From Methanomassiliicoccus sp. (GTDB lineage: Archaea; Thermoplasmatota; Thermoplasmata; Methanomassiliicoccales; Methanomassiliicoccaceae): a stretch of DNA of 64,000 nucleotides. Every line of letters starts with the position of its first letter. The first letter of the stretch is position 1. The position numbers and the translations under genes are program-made. Below the pieces are notes generated by a model. The model ran no database searches. It was not told where the DNA came from and saw nothing but the letters and a program-made list of their open reading frames with translations. This document shows, piece after piece, positions 1 to 8,095 of this stretch. The stretch spans positions 1-64,000 of the forward strand of contig JAAYAX010000013.1 of the NCBI GenBank assembly GCA_012719175.1, given 5' to 3'.

Positions 1-1
1 A

Positions 2-154
2 TACGAGATGCTCAGGGGCAAGGGCATGATGGATAACAAGGACGGTCTGACGGCCTTTGATACGCTGGCCTCTTATACACACCTTCACTTTGCCTCCTGC
101 CCGAAGTTCGTTCGCCGGTTCGTGCATAACTGCGAGAAGTGGGGGCGAAGGTGA
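2..154 (+). CDS. C-terminal end of a cobyrinate (or Ni-sirohydrochlorin) a,c-diamide synthase, cut by the window edge
   Basis: The reading frame is open from base 2 and ends at TGA 152-154. The visible 50 residues include LASYTHLHF followed by a short basic tail. This matches the end of the glutamine amidotransferase domain in the CbiA/CfbB family, where the His of the (V/T)HLHF motif belongs to the glutaminase triad. These enzymes amidate the a and c side chains of cobyrinate (CbiA) or of Ni-sirohydrochlorin in F430 synthesis (CfbB). The fragment cannot tell the two apart. Only one base separates its stop from the ATG of the next gene, cobQ, so the two are surely co-transcribed. The assignment to CbiA/CfbB rather than CobQ rests on the short tail and the neighbour. 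Confidence 0.65.
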   Translation, partial: YEMLRGKGMMDNKDGLTAFDTLASYTHLHFASCPKFVRRFVHNCEKWGRR

Positions 155-155
155 G

Positions 156-1955
156 ATGGACGAGTATTGGTGCAAGGTGGTCAGCGAGCTGCAGGATTAC
201 CGCCCAGGACCCAACAAGGATTGCCCGTACTATTATTGTCACTTTGACGGTCAGGACTGCTCCCTGTGCTTCTGCCCCCTCTACCCGTGCATGGACCCCC
301 GACTGGGCGGCATGGTGGTATCGAAACGGGGCACCGAAGTGTGGAGCTGCGAGTCCTGCTTATGGATCCACCGCGGAGAGGTGGCGAAGGAGCTGGCGAA
401 GCGCATCGCTCCCACCGCAACCCCCCCTCCAAGATCGGAGCTGGAACATGTGAAGAAGGAGGTGGAGGCCTTGCATCCTGTCAGCGCGATGCCCATTATG
501 GTTCTGGGAGCCACGTCGGGTGCGGGGAAGTCCCTTCTCGCCGCGGCGCTCTGCCGCCTGTTCTCCGATATGGGATTAAACGTCGCCCCGTTCAAGTCTC
601 AGAACATGTCACTGAACTCCATGGTCACCCCTCAGGGCGGGGAGATCTCTCGGGCTCAGGCCTTGCAGGCGGTGGCGGCCAGAACGGAGCCGGACCATCA
701 CATGAACCCCATCCTCCTCAAGCCCAAGAGGGATGACGTGTCCCAGGTAATCGTTGACGGCAAGCCCTACAGGGACATGGACGTGAGGACCTACTATGGG
801 GAGTTCACCCTCGGGGAGGGCACGGAGATCGTGAAGAGGGCGTGGGAGTTCCTCCGAAGGACGAGGGACGTGGTGGTGATCGAGGGTGCGGGATCCCCTG
901 CGGAGATCAACATCCTCGACCGGGACATCGCCAATATGAAGGCAGCGGAGATCGCTCAGGCGCCATGCCTGCTGGTGGTGAACATGGAGTGGGGGGGTGC
1001 CTTCGCCTACGCCTTCGGTACCGTGGACCTTCTCCCCCCGGAGCACCGCCGCATGATCAAGGGGATCATCCTCAACAACATGTACGGCGACGCGACCTGC
1101 CTGGACGAAGGAATAAGGGAACTGGAATCGCGGCTGGGGATCCCCGTCCTGGGAGTGGTACCTCACGTGGAGCACTTCCTCCCTGACGAGGACTCCCAGG
1201 ACCTGGCCAAGGAGAAGGGGTCCGGAGAGCTGAAGGTGGGGGTCATAATGCTCCCCCGCATCGCCAACTTCACCGACCTGGACGCGCTGGCGTTGGAGGG
1301 GGTGAAGGTCATCTATGTCAAGGAGGTCCGCTCCCTCCAGGGGGTGGACGCGGTAATCATCCCCGGGACCAAGAACACCGTGGCCGACCTGCGCTGGCTT
1401 CACGAGAAGGGTCTGTTCGAGGCCATTAGGTCACTTAGGGGCAAGGTCCCCATACTGGGCATATGCGGTGGCTACCAGATGCTGGGAAAAGAGGTCATCG
1501 ACCTCAACGGGGTGGAGGGGGACGAAGGGGCCTCCTGGGAGGGCCTGGGGCTGCTGGACATCACCACCAACTTCGAGTTCTACGAGAAGAGGACCACTCA
1601 GGTGACCGGACGGCTGGCGGTAGGGTCAGGAGAGGTTCGCGGCTACGAGATCCATATGGGGCTGTCGCAGAGCAGGGAGTCTCCTCTATTCTACCTCAGG
1701 GAGAACGGTTCCGAGAAGGCGGAGGGCGCTATCTCCGCCGACGGCATGGTGATGGGCTCCTACGTACATGGCCTGTTCGACCTTCCCGCGTTCCGCTCCG
1801 CGTTCCTCTCCAAGATCCCCTATAGGGAGTCCAAGGACGTGCTGCCACATGATTATGACCGTTCCGTCCAGGAAGGGCTGGACGCCCTGGCATCGGTGGT
1901 GGGCTCGAGCCTGGATATGAACAGACTGCTTGCCATATTGAAGGAGGGTCTGTGA
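156..1955 (+). CDS. cobQ: Cobyric acid synthase CobQ/CbiP with an N-terminal Cys-rich domain
   Basis: The 599-residue protein should amidate the b, d, e and g side chains of adenosylcobyrinate a,c-diamide, using glutamine and ATP. Residues 1-75 form an extra domain with about nine cysteines (C23, C28, C35, C38, C40, C45, C65, C68 among them), probably metal binding. It resembles a small Cys-rich domain that I recall near cobamide genes of methanogens. The dethiobiotin-synthetase-like ATPase domain starts near residue 113 with P-loop GATSGAGKS (118-126). The glutaminase domain has nucleophile C437 in GICGGYQML and H538 in SYVHGLF. I chose ATG 156 because a GGTGAG site lies just upstream and the previous stop is at 154. 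The stop overlaps the next start as TGATG. Confidence 0.93.
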   Translation: MDEYWCKVVSELQDYRPGPNKDCPYYYCHFDGQDCSLCFCPLYPCMDPRLGGMVVSKRGTEVWSCESCLWIHRGEVAKELAKRIAPTATPPPRSELEHVKKEVEALHPVSAMPIMVLGATSGAGKSLLAAALCRLFSDMGLNVAPFKSQNMSLNSMVTPQGGEISRAQALQAVAARTEPDHHMNPILLKPKRDDVSQVIVDGKPYRDMDVRTYYGEFTLGEGTEIVKRAWEFLRRTRDVVVIEGAGSPAEINILDRDIANMKAAEIAQAPCLLVVNMEWGGAFAYAFGTVDLLPPEHRRMIKGIILNNMYGDATCLDEGIRELESRLGIPVLGVVPHVEHFLPDEDSQDLAKEKGSGELKVGVIMLPRIANFTDLDALALEGVKVIYVKEVRSLQGVDAVIIPGTKNTVADLRWLHEKGLFEAIRSLRGKVPILGICGGYQMLGKEVIDLNGVEGDEGASWEGLGLLDITTNFEFYEKRTTQVTGRLAVGSGEVRGYEIHMGLSQSRESPLFYLRENGSEKAEGAISADGMVMGSYVHGLFDLPAFRSAFLSKIPYRESKDVLPHDYDRSVQEGLDALASVVGSSLDMNRLLAILKEGL

Positions 1956-2800
1956 TGGGGCGGATCATGGTCATGGGGACGTCCTCGGGCGCGGGCAAGA
2001 CCACCATCGCTGCCCTGCTGTGCCGCCATTTCACACTCCAGGGGCTCAAGGTCGCCCCTTTCAAGGCCAGCAACCTTTCCCTCAACTCCTTTGTCACATC
2101 CCGAGGGGAGGAGATAGGGGTCTCTCAAGCCTACCAGGCGTGGGCCTGCGGTCGTGAACCGGAGGGGGAGATGAATCCTATCCTTCTAAAGCCTAAGGGT
2201 AGCGGGGTCTGCCAGATCGTCCTCGATGGGCACCCATATATGGACGTAGGCCGGGGGGGAAGGACGGTGGAGAGGGAGAACCTTATGGGCGCGGTCACCG
2301 CCGCCTATCGAAAGCTTGTGGAGAGGAATGACGTGGTGGTGATCGAGGGTTCTGGATCCCCTGCGGAGATAAACCTGAGAAGGGAGGACATCGCCAACAT
2401 GGCCACGGCAGAGATGGCGCAGGCACCGGTGGTCCTGGTGGGTGATATTGAGAGAGGTGGTGTGTTCGCCGCCCTCCACGGCACATACACTCTCCTGGAG
2501 CCCAGGCACAGGCAGCTAGTGAAGGCCTACCTCATTAACCGTTTCCGCGGTGACGCCAGCATACTGGGGGCGGGCATAGACCGTCTTAGCGAGCTTACCG
2601 GTCTCCCCTGTCTGGGGGTGATGCCGTTCGCCGACCTGCGTTTCCCCAGCGAGGACAGCCTGGACCTTGCCCGCGAACAGGGCAAGGGCATGAACGGCGC
2701 AGACGTCAGGCAGGGCTGGCTGGACAACCTTGACAGCCTCTACCGGACCTCCCGGGACCACATCGATTACGAGATGATCGATAGGATCGCGTTGAGCTAG
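1955..2800 (+). CDS. CobQ-like synthetase domain lacking the glutaminase domain
   Basis: This 281-residue protein has the CobQ ATP-binding synthetase domain: P-loop GTSSGAGKT (8-16), the PFKASNLSLNSFVT segment, and VVVIEGSGSPAEIN. At about residue 245, where CobQ passes into its class I glutaminase domain, the sequence goes almost directly to a short helical tail (GWLDNLDSLYRTSRDHIDYE) like the extreme C-terminus of CobQ. The amidotransferase domain with its Cys and His is therefore missing internally, not cut by a stop. Start ATG 1955 has AAGGAGG seven bases upstream and overlaps the cobQ stop. It could use free ammonia, borrow ammonia from the upstream CobQ, or act on another substrate. Function is unproven. 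Confidence 0.8.
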   Translation: MGRIMVMGTSSGAGKTTIAALLCRHFTLQGLKVAPFKASNLSLNSFVTSRGEEIGVSQAYQAWACGREPEGEMNPILLKPKGSGVCQIVLDGHPYMDVGRGGRTVERENLMGAVTAAYRKLVERNDVVVIEGSGSPAEINLRREDIANMATAEMAQAPVVLVGDIERGGVFAALHGTYTLLEPRHRQLVKAYLINRFRGDASILGAGIDRLSELTGLPCLGVMPFADLRFPSEDSLDLAREQGKGMNGADVRQGWLDNLDSLYRTSRDHIDYEMIDRIALS

Positions 2801-2845
2801 GGTCCAACCTAGGACGATGCACGACTAAACGTCGGCAACCGCCGC

Positions 2846-3472
2846 CTACAAGTAGCGGAGGGAGTGCGGTTCCCCCTCTCTCATCTTGGGCTTGAGGCCA
2901 AGCTGCAGCCATAGTCCCAGAGCCTTGCCCAGATCATGGATGTAATCCCCCGCGGCCAGGGTGTTCCTCTCGATGATGGTGGCGTACCGGTCCATGAGGG
3001 CCCCGGGCGGTATGAAGTCCAGGTTCTGCTTCTGCCCTTCCGGGGCCATGTATAGCAGCCTCTCCTGGAGGGAACAGAAATCCTCCTTCACGAAAGCAGG
3101 TTCCTCCGACAGTTTGATGTCCTTCCGGCCCAGGCTAAGGGACGCCTTCTCCGCGGTACGGAGCTCCTCCAGGATCTGGGAGGTGGCCTTCCTGCCGTTG
3201 AGGCAGTGATCGTGGAAGTCCTCCACACGCACGTTGAGGTAATCCGCCTTGGCGGCCCTCTCGCATTGTTGGACCAGGGCCATGAGCTTGCCCATCTCCT
3301 CGAACATCACCAAGAGGACCGAGAACCGCAGGCGGTCCCGACCAGGATATTCATCTTGGCCTGCCAGGACATGATAGGTGTTGGAGTTCTCCAGGATATG
3401 CGCTGCCAGGTCCTCGGCCATTTGAAAGGCTGCGTCCCGGGCAGGGTGAAGGACATCTGCTTCTCCGCTCAT
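2846..3472 (-). CDS. AbiV/HEPN-like all-helical protein
   Basis: The 208-residue protein looks fully helical, with no signal peptide or membrane segment. Residues 45-115 carry EEMGKL, then DFHDHCLNGRK about 35 residues later. That resembles the pattern of AbiV-type HEPN proteins (A-x-E-E-x-G-K, then F-x-x-H-x-x-K), which are linked to abortive infection in some bacteria. I recognise the pattern from memory and the match is loose. The gene converges with the cobamide operon, with 45 bases between the stops, and lies beside a degraded gene, so this is a small accessory spot. A housekeeping HEPN protein without an immune role is equally possible. Confidence 0.45.
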   Translation of the reverse strand: MSGEADVLHPARDAAFQMAEDLAAHILENSNTYHVLAGQDEYPGRDRLRFSVLLVMFEEMGKLMALVQQCERAAKADYLNVRVEDFHDHCLNGRKATSQILEELRTAEKASLSLGRKDIKLSEEPAFVKEDFCSLQERLLYMAPEGQKQNLDFIPPGALMDRYATIIERNTLAAGDYIHDLGKALGLWLQLGLKPKMREGEPHSLRYL

Positions 3473-3559
3473 GCCTGGTCCATGGCACGACCGGATATGA
3501 AAGGTTTCCCGAAGCGATAGTAAGTAAAACCGTCGCCTCCAACTCTTATTGTGATTTAG

Positions 3560-3822
3560 AGCGAGGAAGAGCTCAGGGCGAGAGCGATGATGATCACCGA
3601 GGACAAGATTAGCTTCTACATCCGTCTGGCCTCATAGGGGTCCATAAACACCTTGTTATCGTGATATGGCCTTCTAACGGAGGTGGCTTTCCGGGGTTCA
3701 TTCTCCCTCTGGTGTTCAGGGGCATCGGGCTTGTCGCACATGGCCTGGGGGCTTTTATGGGCACAGGGTACGCCGACCGGCTGGCGCTGAAGGAGTACAA
3801 GCGGCTCAAAGCACAGCGGTGA
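3560..3822 (+). pseudogene. Frameshifted 2TM-domain membrane protein gene
   Basis: Two overlapping frames together resemble a 2TM-domain protein. From 3560 the first frame reads SEEELRARAMM, then EDKISFYIRLAS, and ends at TAG 3635-3637. A second frame from about 3640 continues with VHKHLVIVIW, then GFPGFILPLVFRGIGLVAHG, and a basic tail ending at TGA 3820-3822. Restoring one pyrimidine after TCATA (3632-3636) would join them as FYIRLASY-G-VHKHL. An in-frame TAG at 3557-3559 precedes the first frame, so the only usable start would be ATG 3587 or 3590. Either the gene is broken or one base was lost in sequencing. The family match is from memory. Confidence 0.5.
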
Positions 3823-3970
3823 TCTGTCCTCCTATGGAACGATAAACATGTGGAGGGGCGGACCACCTGCATTCTATCATTGGTCATGTCCCTCCTACTC
3901 ACAATTTCCTTCTGATGCTGTCATCGAAATACTTTTTTAACATCCGTTTTATATGCGGCCACAGACGGGG

Positions 3971-4696
3971 ATGGAGAAAGTGGCAGCTGTAGAGGTAAAA
4001 GACCTTGTGAAAACCTTCGGGGAGGTCCGGGCCGTTGACGGCCTCTCCTTCTCGGTGGCCGAAGGCGAGGTTTTCGGCCTTATAGGTCCGAACGGAGCGG
4101 GGAAGACGACGACCATGAGGATGATGTCCACCCTCCTCCAGGTCACCTCCGGGAGTATCAGCATCTTCGGTCATGACGTGATGAGGGACACGGACGAGGT
4201 CCGAAGGATCATCAGCTACCTGCCTGAGGAGGCGGGTGCCTACAAGAACCTGACCGGGAGGCAGTACCTGGAGTTCATCGCCCGGTTCTTCGCGAAGGGC
4301 AATGGGGCCGTGGAGATCGCCGCCAGGGGGATCGAGGTCGCCCGTCTCGACGACAGGATCGATGACCGGGTGGAGACCTACAGCAAGGGAATGGCCCGCC
4401 GTTTGCTGGTGGGCCGCGCGCTCATGTTCCGGCCCCGCCTGGCCATCCTCGATGAGCTGACCTCGGGATTGGACGTCATCAGTGCCCAGCAGATCCGCAA
4501 GGTGGTGCGGGACGCCGCTGCATCCGGTACCACGGTTATAGTGTCCTCGCACAACATGCTGGAGGTGGAGCTCATCTGTGACCGCATCGCCCTGGTCAAC
4601 GCCGGCAAGCTCGTGGAGCTAGGCACCCCCTCGGAGCTGAAATCCCGGTATGGGGCGGCGAACATCGAGGATGTTTTCGTGAGGGTGGTAGGATGA
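3971..4696 (+). CDS. ABC-2 type exporter ATPase (NatA/CcmA-like)
   Basis: The 241-residue protein is the ATPase half of an exporter with the permease encoded next. Walker A is GPNGAGKT, the signature is YSKGMARRLLVGRAL (a degenerate form of LSGGQ), and Walker B is LAILDELTSGLD, with Leu where most family members have Pro. The H-loop is SSHNMLE. A TATA-like stretch, acttttttaa (3931-3940), places transcription start near 3960, so ATG 3971 is preferred. An in-frame ATG at 3953 would add six residues. The stop overlaps the permease start as ATGA. The substrate cannot be read from the sequence; antibiotics, sodium or lipid-linked molecules are possible for this family. Confidence 0.88.
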   Translation: MEKVAAVEVKDLVKTFGEVRAVDGLSFSVAEGEVFGLIGPNGAGKTTTMRMMSTLLQVTSGSISIFGHDVMRDTDEVRRIISYLPEEAGAYKNLTGRQYLEFIARFFAKGNGAVEIAARGIEVARLDDRIDDRVETYSKGMARRLLVGRALMFRPRLAILDELTSGLDVISAQQIRKVVRDAAASGTTVIVSSHNMLEVELICDRIALVNAGKLVELGTPSELKSRYGAANIEDVFVRVVG

Positions 4697-5970
4697 AGCC
4701 GCTGACCAACATATTTCGAAAGGAGGTCAAGGAGCTGCTGACACCCGCCGCCATAATCCCGGTGGTCGTCATGGCGGTGCTGTTCGCAGCCCTGGGGGGG
4801 ATGATCGGAGGGGCCCAGCAGGAAGCGTCCAAGGCCCCGGTCATCGGCCTCATCGACATGGACGGAGGAAATTATTCGCACGTTGTCTCCTCCTACATCT
4901 CCGCCAACTCGGAGATCACCTATAACGGTACCGATGTCGACGTCGGTCTGGAGACCGTTCGCACTGCAGGAGGCCCCGCTGTCATTGTCATAGAGGAGGA
5001 CTTCACCTCCAACATCAGCTCCGGGGTCCCTGGCACCATAAGAGTGTACTGGATCATGGCCGGCGCAGGCATAATGGACTCCGTCTCCTCCTCGATCGTG
5101 GACGCTATCCTGTCGGGGGCAGGCCAGATGCTGTCCGCGAAGATGATAGAGGAAGGCGCGTCCACCAACTCCAGCCTCATAATGGCCCCCATGGTGAAGA
5201 GCGAGACCACCTACTTCAAGCAGATGACCATGGACGACATCTCCCCGTCCACTGTAGCCAGCGTCCTCTCCTCCCAATCTTTCCTGATACCGTTGGTGGT
5301 GATGCTGGTCATCCTCATGTCCGGGAGCAGCATCATCGGCTCCATGGGAATGGAGAAGGAGAACAAGACCTTGGAGACCCTCCTGACCATGCCCGTGAAG
5401 CGCCGTGACATCGTCCTGGGAAAACTTGCCGGGGCGGCGGTGGTAGGCCTGCTGATGGCCATCGTCTACATGGCGGGCATGGGCTACTACATGGGCTCCC
5501 TGCAGGGGCAGTCCGCCATCGACATGACCCGCTTCGGGCTGGTTCTCGATCCCCTTGACTACCTGCTGGTGGGGCTGTCCCTGTTCCTGGCGGTCCTGGG
5601 CGCCCTGGCACTGTGCATGTTGCTGGGGGCTTTTGCGCGGGACTTCAAGTCCTCGCAGACCCTTACCATGCCCATAACCTTCCTGGCACTGGTACCGTTC
5701 TTCATCATGATGATGAAGGACTTCAACACCCTACCACCGCTGGGGCAGGCGGTCATCTTCCTGATACCCTTCAGCCACCCCATGATGGTGATGAACAACC
5801 TCATGTTCAACGATTACTGGCTGGTGATCGCGGGCATAGCCTACGAGGCGTTGTTCGCCGCCGTCACCGTGGGGCTGTCAGTGTGGCTGTTCAAGAAGGA
5901 CATGCTCATTACGGGATGGAAAAAAGGGAGCAAGAAGGCCTTCGGCGGACTCCTGAAAAAGGGGCGGTGA
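4693..5970 (+). CDS. ABC-2 type permease with a large external domain (NatB-like)
   Basis: This 425-residue membrane partner of the upstream ATPase has one N-terminal membrane segment (about residues 15-37), an outward-facing domain (about 45-190), then five or six membrane segments ending in a Lys-rich tail. That is the ABC-2 / DUF3526-like layout also seen in NatB and ABC-2 exporters with an inserted external domain. The motif MEKENKTLETLLTMPVKRRD after the second membrane segment is the typical coupling region of ABC-2 permeases. Its start ATG 4693 overlaps the ATPase stop by four bases, so expression is coupled. Substrate unknown. Confidence 0.87.
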   Translation: MKPLTNIFRKEVKELLTPAAIIPVVVMAVLFAALGGMIGGAQQEASKAPVIGLIDMDGGNYSHVVSSYISANSEITYNGTDVDVGLETVRTAGGPAVIVIEEDFTSNISSGVPGTIRVYWIMAGAGIMDSVSSSIVDAILSGAGQMLSAKMIEEGASTNSSLIMAPMVKSETTYFKQMTMDDISPSTVASVLSSQSFLIPLVVMLVILMSGSSIIGSMGMEKENKTLETLLTMPVKRRDIVLGKLAGAAVVGLLMAIVYMAGMGYYMGSLQGQSAIDMTRFGLVLDPLDYLLVGLSLFLAVLGALALCMLLGAFARDFKSSQTLTMPITFLALVPFFIMMMKDFNTLPPLGQAVIFLIPFSHPMMVMNNLMFNDYWLVIAGIAYEALFAAVTVGLSVWLFKKDMLITGWKKGSKKAFGGLLKKGR

Positions 5971-6160
5971 TTAGTCTCCTTCCCTCAGTGGATGAACGTT
6001 GGGGACGTTAAGGCCCGAGCAACAATGTGAGACCGCGTCCATGGCCGTCGGTGGTCGGCAGGTCGCGATGCTGGCAATGGACAACCTAATGGTAATTATG
6101 TCTGTCTAAGGAACAAGGTTTAAGTAATGGAGCCTTTCTTTTCCCATCGGAGTTATCATA

Positions 6161-6478
6161 TTGCCTAGTAGACCACCATTTAAACCGGGTTCCAGGGACG
6201 ACAAGAAAAAGTTCCGTCCTCAGACACCCCGGGTGGCCATGTTGAACCTTCACCGAATGGGTTCGTTCAAGTACGATCTTCGGGAGATACTCAACGCCGC
6301 CCCTATGGACAAGACAGCTATACCCACCGTCGTCGCGAACATCATAGCTAAAGCATCAAGGGTCTCCGTCAAAGAGACCAAAGAGTACGTTAGGGAGATA
6401 GAGAAGTTGGGCACCATCGACAAGATCGCTGCCGATGATGTGTGCACCCTTTTGGACCGTTACTCCAAGTGGCGCTGA
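6161..6478 (+). CDS. Small basic protein, unknown function
   Basis: The 105-residue protein starts at TTG 6161, with GGAG about ten bases upstream and a TATA-like tttaagta further up (6119-6126). The first 25 residues are rich in Lys, Arg and Pro. The rest looks helical, with several acidic-basic helices and no cysteines or membrane segments. It has good codon structure, its own promoter, and ends ten bases before the convergent helicase gene. I do not recognise the family. The basic N-terminus followed by a compact helical domain would fit a nucleic-acid-binding protein, but that is only an inference. Confidence 0.6.
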   Translation: MPSRPPFKPGSRDDKKKFRPQTPRVAMLNLHRMGSFKYDLREILNAAPMDKTAIPTVVANIIAKASRVSVKETKEYVREIEKLGTIDKIAADDVCTLLDRYSKWR

Positions 6479-6487
6479 AATATCTTC

Positions 6488-7897
6488 TCAACGTTTACGG
6501 TTCAAGGGCGTGACGCTTATTTTCCTGCCCTTGTAGGAAGATTGCCGCAGAGCACGGAGAACTTTCAATCCTACGTCCTTGTGTATCTCCACAACGGTCT
6601 TGACAGGCCCGATCTCGATCTGCCCGACGGTGATCTCGTTCACCCTGGCCGTGCGGGCCACGAAGTCCGCCAGCTCCACCTTGTTGACGCCGTCATTAGC
6701 GCCGATGTTGATCTCAAAGCTCACCATTCCGAAGATGTCGGCCATCTCGTCGAAGTCCAGGACCTCCCTGACCGTCTCCTGCCCCTTCACTCCCGGGACC
6801 TCCACCTGCTTGAGCTTGACATCGGTGAAGTTCTGTATGGCCTCCAGTAGATGCATCTCATCGCTGGAGACGAAGGTGATAGCCTTCCCCTCCTTGCCAG
6901 CACGGCCAGTCCTCCCTATCCGGTGCACATAGCTCTCAGGTGATTCGGGGATGTCGTAGTTGATGACATAGTTGACCCCTTCGATGTCAAGGCCTCGTGC
7001 GGCCACGTCAGTGGCGATGAGGACCTTGATCTTTCCGGAGCGGAAGTCCCCCAGCACCTTCTCCCTTCGGGCCTGGGTCAGGTCACCGTGTATGGCCGCA
7101 GCGGGATAGCCGTAGGATGTGAGCCTGCTCTCTATGATATCCACCATGTGCTTCGTCTGGGCGAACACGATGGCCTTGGGCCTCTCCTTGTCCAGGACCC
7201 GGCACAAGGCCCATATCTTGTTCTTCCTGCCCACGGAGAAGTACATCTGCTTGGTATTGGGGAGGACCAGCTCATCCTCGGACACCGATACCACCTGGGG
7301 CGATCGCATATGTTCCTCGGCCAGTTTCCTGATCTCTCCAGGTATGGTGGCGGAGAACAACATGGTCTGGCGCTCCTTGGGGACCTTGGATATGATGTAC
7401 GTGATGTCCTCGATGAAACCCATATCCAGCATGCGGTCGGCCTCATCTAGTACCAGGTAACGGACGTTCTTTAGATCGAGGGTCTTCCGCTGGATGTGGT
7501 CGATGACCCTGCCCGGGGTACCTACGACCACGTCCACGCCCCGGTGCAGGGCCTCGAACTGCGGCTCCATGCCTGCCCCCCCGTATACCGCCAGCACCTG
7601 GAGGTCAAGGTTGGCGCTCAGGCGCTTGATCTCCTCTGATACCTGCACCGCCAGCTCCCTGGTAGGGCACAGGATGAGGGCAGAAGGGAGCCTACCGGGC
7701 TCTATCCCCTGGATTATTGGTATCCCGAACGCGGCGGTCTTACCCGTTCCCGTCTGGGCCTGGGCGATGACATCCTGCCCTTGCAGCAGAAGTGGTATCG
7801 TGCCCACCTGGACCGGCGTAGGTTCCGTCCACCCCATACTTTCTATGGCCTTCATCACAGGTTCGGCTATCTGTAGACTTGTAAAATCCTCGGTCAT
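6488..7897 (-). CDS. DEAD-box RNA helicase with a C-terminal DbpA/CsdA-like RNA-binding domain
   Basis: The 469-residue ATP-dependent RNA helicase has every core motif in order: Q motif, AQTGTGKT (47-54), PTRELA, TPGR, DEAD, SAT, ARGLD and HRIGRTGR. After the two RecA-like lobes, residues of about 395-469 form an extra domain. It contains GANDGVNKVELADFVARTA and ends in a basic tail, and it matches the small RNA-binding domain of DbpA and CsdA. Such helicases help fold structured RNA, often ribosomal RNA and often at low temperature. The domain layout is more usual in bacteria, so transfer is possible. The gene converges on the small basic protein gene. Confidence 0.95.
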   Translation of the reverse strand: MTEDFTSLQIAEPVMKAIESMGWTEPTPVQVGTIPLLLQGQDVIAQAQTGTGKTAAFGIPIIQGIEPGRLPSALILCPTRELAVQVSEEIKRLSANLDLQVLAVYGGAGMEPQFEALHRGVDVVVGTPGRVIDHIQRKTLDLKNVRYLVLDEADRMLDMGFIEDITYIISKVPKERQTMLFSATIPGEIRKLAEEHMRSPQVVSVSEDELVLPNTKQMYFSVGRKNKIWALCRVLDKERPKAIVFAQTKHMVDIIESRLTSYGYPAAAIHGDLTQARREKVLGDFRSGKIKVLIATDVAARGLDIEGVNYVINYDIPESPESYVHRIGRTGRAGKEGKAITFVSSDEMHLLEAIQNFTDVKLKQVEVPGVKGQETVREVLDFDEMADIFGMVSFEINIGANDGVNKVELADFVARTARVNEITVGQIEIGPVKTVVEIHKDVGLKVLRALRQSSYKGRKISVTPLNRKR

Positions 7898-8095
7898 ATC
7901 AACTCACGTTCACAGCGTTCCATTATGAGATGGTCTCTATTGTTCAAGGCCCTCATCGACCCATTCCCACTTAATCATTGCTGTAATCCAGGAGCAAGAA
8001 TCGGATGGTGATCGCGGACCCTTTCATTTCCATCCGGCGATATAGGGACCACCTAGCCATGTTTCTACGGCACCTCTATCGATCTGCGGAGGTGC

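Noticed and set aside
609-1403. 264-codon minus-strand frame opposite cobQ
   Set aside because: It mirrors the coding strand's codon pattern, has no recognisable domain, and cobQ is certain here.
3635-3637. In-frame TAG in the 2TM gene as a pyrrolysine codon
   Set aside because: Reading through TAG does not restore the frame; a one-base shift is still needed, and several intact genes in the window end in TAG.
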